A model generated the notes under the pieces. It was not told where the DNA came from. It saw only the letters and a list, made by a program, of their open reading frames with translations, and made no database searches. 11,666 nt of DNA from JBBTQJ01 sp038065755. Lineage in GTDB: Bacteria > Patescibacteriota > Minisyncoccia > Minisyncoccales > Staskawiczbacteraceae. Position numbers and translations under genes: made by a program. The stretch lies in the NCBI GenBank assembly GCA_038065755.1, contig JBBTQJ010000021.1, positions 1-11,666 on the forward strand, in the 5' to 3' direction. Shown here in pieces: positions 1 through 5,248 of the stretch (position 1 is the stretch's first letter; each line of letters starts with the position of its first letter).

Positions 1-157
1 TTTTAAAATGCCGCACTTTTTTATTTTATAAGTTTATTTGCGATTATAAAGATTTCTTTTTTAAAATTTTTTTTCCTGAAAAAGAACTTTTTTTATTATA
101 AACCAAAATGTTCAAAAAATAAAGAAAAACTTACTAATATAAATCATATCAGTGAGT
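1..157. other. AT-rich intergenic region, no gene seen
   Basis: This stretch follows the metallophosphoesterase stop codon and holds no reading frame I can support on either strand. On the minus strand there is a perfect TATAAT at 95-100 that could be the -10 box of a promoter for a gene beyond the left edge, but no good -35 box sits 16-18 bp upstream of it. A second TATAAT lies at 43-48, also without a -35. In such AT-rich DNA these hexamers are expected by chance. I see no GC-rich hairpin followed by a T run, so no terminator can be called. Confidence 0.5.
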
Positions 158-1066
158 TTATTTGTGATAATTAAAATTAAATATGCCGCCTGATATTTCC
201 AGGGTGCAAAACCTGTATCTGCTCTTAATGCAACCAAATGGCAATTCAAGCCCCAGGGGCGAAGGAACGACTTTAAAATTTAACTTTCGTAAAAATGGCT
301 GCAAACCAAAAATTTTACCTATCAATGGAAGATGAAAGTGGCCCGCCAAAGTAAGCGCAACTTTTTTAGCATTAGAGCCAATAACATTTCTTAAGTGTCT
401 GATTACATTCGGATCGTGAATCACAATAATTGCCTTATCTGCTGGTTTTAAATTATCAGAGATAAATTGAAATTGTTCGTCTATCATCCTTGTGGCAAAA
501 TCTTTAGTTTCTAAATCTGGCGCGTCAAAAGAAGCGCGGATAACCTCTGAATTTAACAACAAAAAAGTAAATCTTTCTAATATAAAACTCTGCCATGGGG
601 GCCCCATCGTTTCCCTGGCCAACTTAAATGCTTCTTTCGTCATACCGCTCTTATTCTGCGCTCCAAGCAACCACCCAAGTTTAAATTGAGAAAGAATTTT
701 CACAAAACGATTAAAAAAACCCACGTCGTGTCCGCCCCAAACGAACTTTTTTGGCACCAAAGAAAAACTATTCTCAAGGTGCTGGCAAAAAATATTCCAA
801 GTAAATCTTGCTTTTTTGTTTACCATCCCTCGTTCGTTAGTTCCGTGTATATTGTCTCCAAGAGAAATAATTAAATCATAAGGACCTAAATTTTTAGCGT
901 CGCGCAACATATTTTTATAAGCGCTACTCGCTCTTTTATCCCACGTAGCTAAGTATGCTTTACTTATCTTAGTTGGCATTTTTGAAACTAAAAATGGCCA
1001 CCATACCTTATCCTCTGGCTCGCTTGCCAAAGAAAAATGAGTATCAGAAAACAGCAAGATTCTCAA
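158..1066 (-). CDS. Calcineurin-like metallophosphoesterase
   Basis: A 302-aa cytosolic protein of the calcineurin-like phosphoesterase superfamily, which uses two metal ions to hydrolyse phosphomono- or phosphodiesters; the substrate cannot be told from sequence. The metal-binding blocks are in the usual order: D8-T-H10 (SDTH), G70-D71-N72, G111-G112-H113-D114, H217 (IHDP) and G242-H243-F244-H245. The third block is normally GNH[DE]; here the metal-binding Asn is Gly112 (codon GGA), two base changes away from an Asn codon. There is no signal peptide or membrane segment, although the segment at about 120-140 is hydrophobic. The start is TTG at 1064-1066, chosen because a strong Shine-Dalgarno (1071-1080) lies 6 nt upstream and because the D-x-H motif must be close to the N-terminus. 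It follows glyS by 57 bp with no visible terminator. The family is secure; activity is uncertain because of the Asn loss. Confidence 0.85.
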   Translation of the reverse strand: MRILLFSDTHFSLASEPEDKVWWPFLVSKMPTKISKAYLATWDKRASSAYKNMLRDAKNLGPYDLIISLGDNIHGTNERGMVNKKARFTWNIFCQHLENSFSLVPKKFVWGGHDVGFFNRFVKILSQFKLGWLLGAQNKSGMTKEAFKLARETMGPPWQSFILERFTFLLLNSEVIRASFDAPDLETKDFATRMIDEQFQFISDNLKPADKAIIVIHDPNVIRHLRNVIGSNAKKVALTLAGHFHLPLIGKIFGLQPFLRKLNFKVVPSPLGLELPFGCIKSRYRFCTLEISGGIFNFNYHK

Positions 1067-1070
1067 ATAA

Positions 1071-1080
1071 CACCTCCTTT
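1071..1080 (-). promoter_or_regulatory. Strong Shine-Dalgarno for the metallophosphoesterase
   Basis: Read on the minus strand this is AAAGGAGGTG, complementary to the anti-Shine-Dalgarno core, with 6 nt between GGAGG and the TTG start at 1064-1066. It decides the TTG start. No other gene start in the window has a comparable site, which makes it stand out. Confidence 0.85.
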
Positions 1081-1123
1081 AAAATATTCCGGTTTTCAGT
1101 TTTTTAATTTGTAAGAACTAATT

Positions 1124-2437
1124 TTAATATAGTGTTTTAATATGATTTGTCAAGTCTTTTATTAATATCCTGTCTTGTTTTGTTGTGTCACGATCGCGAA
1201 TAGTAACTGTATCGTTTTCTAAAGTTTCGAAATCAATCGTCACTGCCTTTGGCGTGCCGATTTCGTCTTGGGAATAATATCTTTTTCCAATGTTTCCTCT
1301 GTCGTCAAAAGCAACAACAAAATCTTTTTTCAGCATATTGTATACTTCTCTTGCTTTTTTAACCAACTCCGGCTTGTTTTTTAAAAGAGGAAACACCGCG
1401 ACTTTGTACGGCGCCAAGCTTGGTTTTAATTTTAAAACAACTCTGTCTTTTTCTTCCGTGTAGGCGTCAATTAATAAAAAGAGAAACGCCCTATCAACGC
1501 CGCCAGAAGTTTCAATAATATTTGGAATGAATTTTTCATCCGTTTCATGATCAGTATAGCTTAAATCCTGGCCGGAATATTCTGAATGCCTTGATAAATC
1601 CCAATCGCCACGCCAATGAATACCTTCCATTTCTTTTCCAACTGAAGACGCTGTGTATTCAATATCAAAAGCTTTTTTTGCATAATGCGCCAATTTTTCG
1701 TGTTTATAAAATCCAAGATTTTCCGGATGGGTGAAAATACTCTTATACCAATTCATTCTCTCTTTTTTCCAGTATTCAAACCACTTCTCCATTTCGTCAG
1801 GACGGCAAAACCATTGCAAATCCCACTGTTCAAATTCTCTCTGCCTAAAAAGAAAATTCCCCGGAGTTACTTCATTTCTAAACGCTTTTCCTATCTGACA
1901 AATTCCAAAAGGAATTTTTATGCGCGTAGTGTCCAACACATTTTTATAATTAAGATAAATCGTCTGACACGCCTCGCCTCGCAGATAAGTATTAGTTTTT
2001 TCACCTTCAATAATACCAAGCTGGGTTGGCATTAAAGTATTAAAAAACTTTGGTTCAGTAAGCGGGCCTCCGCAATCCGGACATTTATCTCCTTTTATAT
2101 CGTCTGCCTTAAAACGATGGTGGCATTTTTTGCATTCAACAAGCGGGTCAACAAAACTTTTCATATGGCCGCTGGCTTCCCATACTTTAGGATTAGTTAT
2201 AATCGCGCCGTCAATGCCGACAATATTATTATGCTCTTTTGTCATCCAATCCCACCATAATTTTTTAAGATTATTTTTCATTTCCACTCCGAGCGGGCCA
2301 AAATCATAAAAACCCTGCAAGCCCCCGTAAATTTCAGAACCCGGGAATACAAAACCCCTTCTCTTGCATAAAGATATGATTTTATTCATTAATCCTGCCT
2401 GCGCAGGCAGGTCTGCATTATTTTCTTCTTTCTTCAT
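1124..2437 (-). CDS. glyS: Glycyl-tRNA synthetase, alpha2 (single-chain) type
   Basis: Class II synthetase that charges tRNA(Gly) with glycine, acting as a homodimer in the cytosol. Counting from Met at 2437, the N-terminal CKRRGF...GSEIYGG block matches the single-chain GlyRS family, followed by a zinc-finger insertion (CKKC...CPDC), motif 2 (FRNEVTPGNFLFRQREFEQ) and motif 3 (ETSGGVDRAF). The C-terminal anticodon-binding domain starts near LAPYKVAVFPL and contains DDRGNIGKRY. The start is ambiguous. A longer frame to 2473 begins with TTG inside the REP-like repeat and is unlikely. ATG at 2437 gives 437 aa; ATG at 2389 gives 421 aa and begins MNKIISLCKRRGF, where family homology clearly starts. 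Between the two ATGs sits an 18-bp palindrome encoding LPAQAG. No good Shine-Dalgarno precedes either ATG. The gene is separated from the surface-protein gene by the repeat at 2444-2518. Confidence 0.93.
   Translation of the reverse strand: MKKEENNADLPAQAGLMNKIISLCKRRGFVFPGSEIYGGLQGFYDFGPLGVEMKNNLKKLWWDWMTKEHNNIVGIDGAIITNPKVWEASGHMKSFVDPLVECKKCHHRFKADDIKGDKCPDCGGPLTEPKFFNTLMPTQLGIIEGEKTNTYLRGEACQTIYLNYKNVLDTTRIKIPFGICQIGKAFRNEVTPGNFLFRQREFEQWDLQWFCRPDEMEKWFEYWKKERMNWYKSIFTHPENLGFYKHEKLAHYAKKAFDIEYTASSVGKEMEGIHWRGDWDLSRHSEYSGQDLSYTDHETDEKFIPNIIETSGGVDRAFLFLLIDAYTEEKDRVVLKLKPSLAPYKVAVFPLLKNKPELVKKAREVYNMLKKDFVVAFDDRGNIGKRYYSQDEIGTPKAVTIDFETLENDTVTIRDRDTTKQDRILIKDLTNHIKTLY
2394..2411. repeat. 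18-bp perfect palindrome in the 5' end of glyS
   Basis: CCTGCCTGCGCAGGCAGG is identical to its own reverse complement and far more GC-rich than its surroundings. On the minus strand it lies between the two candidate glyS ATGs, encodes Leu-Pro-Ala-Gln-Ala-Gly in frame, and ends 4 nt before the ATG at 2389. Removing exactly these 18 bp leaves an open frame reading NNAELMNKI. From memory, palindromes of this kind and the PAQAG peptide recur in Parcubacteria genomes, but I cannot verify copy number here. Confidence 0.75.
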
Positions 2438-2443
2438 AGTTTT

Positions 2444-2518
2444 GTCATTGCGAGGAGCGAAGCGACGAAGCAATCTGTTCTCGAAAGTTAAGATTGCTTC
2501 GTTGCGACTCGCAATGAC
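2444..2518. repeat. REP/MITE-like imperfect inverted repeat (hairpin) before glyS
   Basis: The arms are an 11-bp outer stem (2444-2454, GTCATTGCGAG, pairing with 2508-2518) and an 11-bp inner stem (2466-2476, CGAAGCAATCT, pairing with 2491-2501), both perfect. They are separated by an asymmetric internal loop (11 nt against 6 nt) and closed by a 14-nt loop. The element lies between the surface-protein gene and glyS, with its edge 7 bp from the glyS ATG at 2437. Sequences of the type ATTGCGAGGAGCGAAGCGA are familiar from dispersed repeats in many uncultured and intracellular bacteria; family membership here is from memory. No transposase is nearby, so if mobile it would be non-autonomous. It could also act as an RNA hairpin that stabilises or divides the transcript. 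Confidence 0.8.
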
Positions 2519-2530
2519 GATATAATTATT

Positions 2531-4186
2531 TTATTGCACTGTTCCGCCGTTGCTAAAATCGTCAGGCAGGCTTGTATTTACAGCAGAGCCATTTCCCTCA
2601 ATAACTGCTCCCGTAAACTGGTCTTCCCCCGTAATATTTACCTCTCCTATAATAGGGGCAGATATTCCTCTTTGATAAATTGACGGGGTTAAAGAAACCT
2701 GAAAAGATATAGAAGGAGAAACTCCCGATACTCCAGCGCCGGCCAAAACATCGCCGGCTGACCAGATAATCTCCCGGCTGTTATTGTCAAAAGAAAATTT
2801 TGAAGACTCGCTTTCAGGCAAAATTTTTCCTGTCAAACTGGCGTTTTGGGGCAAAACTGCTTTCACTTTTGCATTTTTAACATCGTTAAAATAATTTTTA
2901 ATATCCCATGTTATGGTATAAGTGGTAATTTGGCCGGATGCCGGCGGAACCGGCCCGGAGTTTATAATTGAAGAGTTTTGATAATATCCTTTTTGCAAAA
3001 TTTCCAATTTTGAATTAATTTTTGTGGCAAATTCCTGAATAATTTGAGATATATTGATATTATTCTTTATTAATAAATTATTTTTTTCTGAGTCAGAGGG
3101 AGTCCATTTATCTTTGGTTTTTACATAAAATTCTACTTTTTCTTCTTGTTGCGCATTTAGACGGATTAAGGCCGGAACTTGTTTCCAGTCCCAAACAATT
3201 AAATTGCTGTTTGACTGAACCTGCCCTTCCGGGGCTTTAATAGTGGATAAATCTAAGGCAGACCCGTCAATCTTGGTTATTATAAATAAATTATCAAAAG
3301 GAGTAGAGCCGATATTCCTGAAAAAAACTTCAAAATGCAGACTTTCGCCGGGGCTTGCAATATAATTAGAAGAGCCGTTAACTAATTGCGATATAAAAAG
3401 CAAGGGCTCAATAACCTCTACTTCTTTTTGCGCCTCTTTTATAACAATAAATTCTCCGTCAAGCCATATGCCGATTTTTGATTTAAAGGTCAAACGGCCG
3501 CCTGTGCTTGCCGTAACTCTTCCCTTAACGCTAATCCTCCCTCCCTCAGCCTTATTCAATGTTTGAAGCTTCCACTCTGACTTGTCTAAAGAAGGAGGAG
3601 TTGATTCTTCAAATTCAAAGCCGTTCACCGCTTCTATTTTAAGGCTTAAATTTTCAAGGGGAAAATCTATATTGGAAAAATAATTAACTAAATATTTTAT
3701 CTCTTTGCCTTTTTCCACTTTAGACGGCAGATCAAAGTCCAGGGTTATGGGGGTTGTTTCTATTTTTGTGGTAAACGAGGTGTCTGCCTCATAGCGGGCT
3801 GTAATATTTTTAGGTATATAAGAAATAGATGCCTTTGCCACCTTTAAATCATTTTCCTTTCCCAAAAGACGGCCTTTAAATTTTACAAATTCTTCGTCGC
3901 CGGGATATATGTCTTTTAAATCTTTTGCAATTCTTGTTTTATCATCTTCTGTCAAAGAATTTTCCGGAAACTCAAACACAAGCCTTGGCTGTTCTAAAAC
4001 AAAGTTCCCGTTATTTTTATATTTGACGGTATATTCAATTTCATCTCCTGTTTTAGCCACATCTTTGCTCAAAATATCTATTTTTAAAACTTCTTTTGAA
4101 AAAATCCGTTCCCTGTAAAACCAAAATCCGAAAAATCCTCCTATGATAATTATAATCAATAAAAAGAAAACAATGCCTTTATTCAT
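2531..4186 (-). CDS. Membrane-anchored surface protein with Ig/DUF11-like repeats
   Basis: A 551-aa protein. Residues 5-24 form one strongly hydrophobic segment (FFLLIIIIIGGFFGFWF), preceded by Lys3 and followed by RER, which suggests a signal anchor with the rest outside the cell. No lipobox cysteine or C-terminal LPXTG-type anchor is seen. The remainder is beta-rich and made of about four similar modules of 100-150 residues (roughly 36-145, 146-250, 255-365 and 400-545). Each has the pattern G-(D/E)-x-(I/L)-x-(Y/F)-x-(V/I)-x-(Y/F)-x-N followed by a hydrophobic strand, as in DUF11/CARDB-like adhesive or stalk domains. The ATG is 11 bp after the recO stop with no Shine-Dalgarno, so it is probably co-transcribed. 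The C-terminus (SLPDDFSNGGTVQ) is polar. The function is unknown; a cell-surface stalk or adhesion role is inference from architecture. Confidence 0.75.
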   Translation of the reverse strand: MNKGIVFFLLIIIIIGGFFGFWFYRERIFSKEVLKIDILSKDVAKTGDEIEYTVKYKNNGNFVLEQPRLVFEFPENSLTEDDKTRIAKDLKDIYPGDEEFVKFKGRLLGKENDLKVAKASISYIPKNITARYEADTSFTTKIETTPITLDFDLPSKVEKGKEIKYLVNYFSNIDFPLENLSLKIEAVNGFEFEESTPPSLDKSEWKLQTLNKAEGGRISVKGRVTASTGGRLTFKSKIGIWLDGEFIVIKEAQKEVEVIEPLLFISQLVNGSSNYIASPGESLHFEVFFRNIGSTPFDNLFIITKIDGSALDLSTIKAPEGQVQSNSNLIVWDWKQVPALIRLNAQQEEKVEFYVKTKDKWTPSDSEKNNLLIKNNINISQIIQEFATKINSKLEILQKGYYQNSSIINSGPVPPASGQITTYTITWDIKNYFNDVKNAKVKAVLPQNASLTGKILPESESSKFSFDNNSREIIWSAGDVLAGAGVSGVSPSISFQVSLTPSIYQRGISAPIIGEVNITGEDQFTGAVIEGNGSAVNTSLPDDFSNGGTVQ

Positions 4187-4197
4187 AATGTTGTTTT

Positions 4198-4929
4198 TTA
4201 TTTATAATAATGACTAGATAAAAAATATGAATAATAATCGTCAGAAATTTTTTTTAATAATTCCAAAGACTGCTTTTCAATTCTTAATTTAGACAAAATA
4301 TGCCAATCTTTTTTTAAAATTATTCTTACTAATTTAACAATGTCTGAATTTATTTTTTGGGATGCGTTGTCTTGTCCAGAGCATTTTTGGCAGACAACTC
4401 CTCCCTCTTTATAAGAAAAATAAACATCGCAGGGGTTTAATTTTTCTTGGCAAATCGCGCATTTATAAACTTCCGGCGAATAGCCTAAAACAGAAAAAAA
4501 ATTCCATAAAAAATAATAATAAATTAAACAATAAACAGCAGATGACGAACAATCGTTTAATTTTTCAAAGGTTTCTTTCAGCAGGTCCCAAATGTGGCTA
4601 TCTTTTTCTTGGCCATTTATAAAATTATTTAAAACATCGGCAATTTTGTTAATAATTTCTAATTTTTTTGAATCGTTTTTTATATTTTTGAATTTTTCTA
4701 TTGAAATTGCGTCTGTAAGGGTTTTATAATTCTTGCCCTGTATAAATTCTATGTCTGACAAAGAAAAGACTTCAATTCCTCCCCTTAATTTTGAAATAAT
4801 TTTTCTTATTGCCCGGGCTCTTATTTCTAATCTTCCAAGGTCTTTTGCAAAAATAGTAAAAATCCTGTCTGATTCAAACCTGTCGTCTTTTTTGATTACA
4901 AAACATTCAGTTTTATGGCGAAGCGTCAT
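4198..4929 (-). CDS. recO: DNA repair protein RecO
   Basis: RecO works in the RecFOR pathway, helping load RecA on SSB-coated single-stranded DNA and annealing complementary strands. From the ATG at 4929 the protein is 243 aa, the normal RecO size. Residues 1 to about 80 fit the N-terminal OB fold (KTECFVIKKDD...ESDRIFTIFAKDLGR, then GIEVFSLSDIEFI). A helical domain follows, and a C4 zinc site with Cys157, Cys160, Cys180 and Cys183 (CAIC...CQKC) is typical of many RecO proteins. The reading frame can be extended to TTG at 4938, adding Met-Pro-Gln; ATG is preferred because neither start has a Shine-Dalgarno and the family normally begins just before the K-T-x-x-x-V-(I/L) block. It lies 18 bp after the 99-aa gene and 11 bp before the surface-protein gene. 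Sequence is strongly divergent and Lys/Ile/Asn-rich, but the layout is clear. Confidence 0.88.
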   Translation of the reverse strand: MTLRHKTECFVIKKDDRFESDRIFTIFAKDLGRLEIRARAIRKIISKLRGGIEVFSLSDIEFIQGKNYKTLTDAISIEKFKNIKNDSKKLEIINKIADVLNNFINGQEKDSHIWDLLKETFEKLNDCSSSAVYCLIYYYFLWNFFSVLGYSPEVYKCAICQEKLNPCDVYFSYKEGGVVCQKCSGQDNASQKINSDIVKLVRIILKKDWHILSKLRIEKQSLELLKKISDDYYSYFLSSHYYK

Positions 4930-4947
4930 TTGTGGCAAATAATAATA

Positions 4948-5247
4948 TTATTTAAAGGGAAATTCTCTTTTTTCCGCTTCTTCCAGAAACTTTATTTCTC
5001 TTCCCATTTTTGTTTTTTTTGTAAAATCCTGTTCTTGGCCTTTTTGTTTTTTCAGCTCGTTTAAAGATCTGGAATATTCTCCTTTTGATATAGAAGAGCT
5101 GTATTTGCGGGGAAAATATTTAATTGCCAGCTTTCCCTTTTCTCTTTCTGAAAGCTGCCGGCCCTGGCCTATTTTAATATCGGTTTTTTTAAAAAACTCT
5201 TTAAGCTGTCTCTTTGGTATTTCCGGTTTTTTTTCAAATAAAGACAT
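4948..5247 (-). CDS. Small basic protein of unknown function
   Basis: A 99-aa protein I do not recognise. It is highly charged, with about a third Lys plus Arg, and contains no cysteine, no membrane segment and no signal peptide. The N-terminus (FEKKPEIPKRQLKEFF) and the middle (LSEREKGKLAIKYFPRKYSS) look like structured blocks; residues 55-95 are probably a charged helix (SRSLNELKKQKGQEQDF...EIKFLEEAEKRE). The ATG follows the ileS stop by one base (TAATATG), which strongly suggests translational coupling to ileS, and recO starts 18 bp after its stop. Coding is supported by this spacing and by the absence of any better frame. High charge would fit nucleic acid or ribosome binding, but that is only a guess from composition. 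Confidence 0.75.
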   Translation of the reverse strand: MSLFEKKPEIPKRQLKEFFKKTDIKIGQGRQLSEREKGKLAIKYFPRKYSSSISKGEYSRSLNELKKQKGQEQDFTKKTKMGREIKFLEEAEKREFPFK

Positions 5248-5248
5248 A

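Noticed and set aside
95..100. TATAAT as promoter for a gene left of the window
   Set aside because: No adequate -35 box at 16-18 bp spacing and such hexamers are common in this AT-rich sequence.
1685..2035. Plus-strand open frame of 116 codons
   Set aside because: Antisense to the catalytic core of glyS; no recognisable domain.
2438..2473. TTG start of glyS inside the repeat (adds MLRRFAPRNDKT)
   Set aside because: These 12 residues are the translation of the REP-like hairpin arm, not of GlyRS homology, and there is no Shine-Dalgarno; ATG at 2437 or 2389 is more plausible.
4930..4938. TTG start of recO three codons upstream
   Set aside because: No Shine-Dalgarno supports it and ATG at 4929 sits at the usual distance from the first conserved RecO block.
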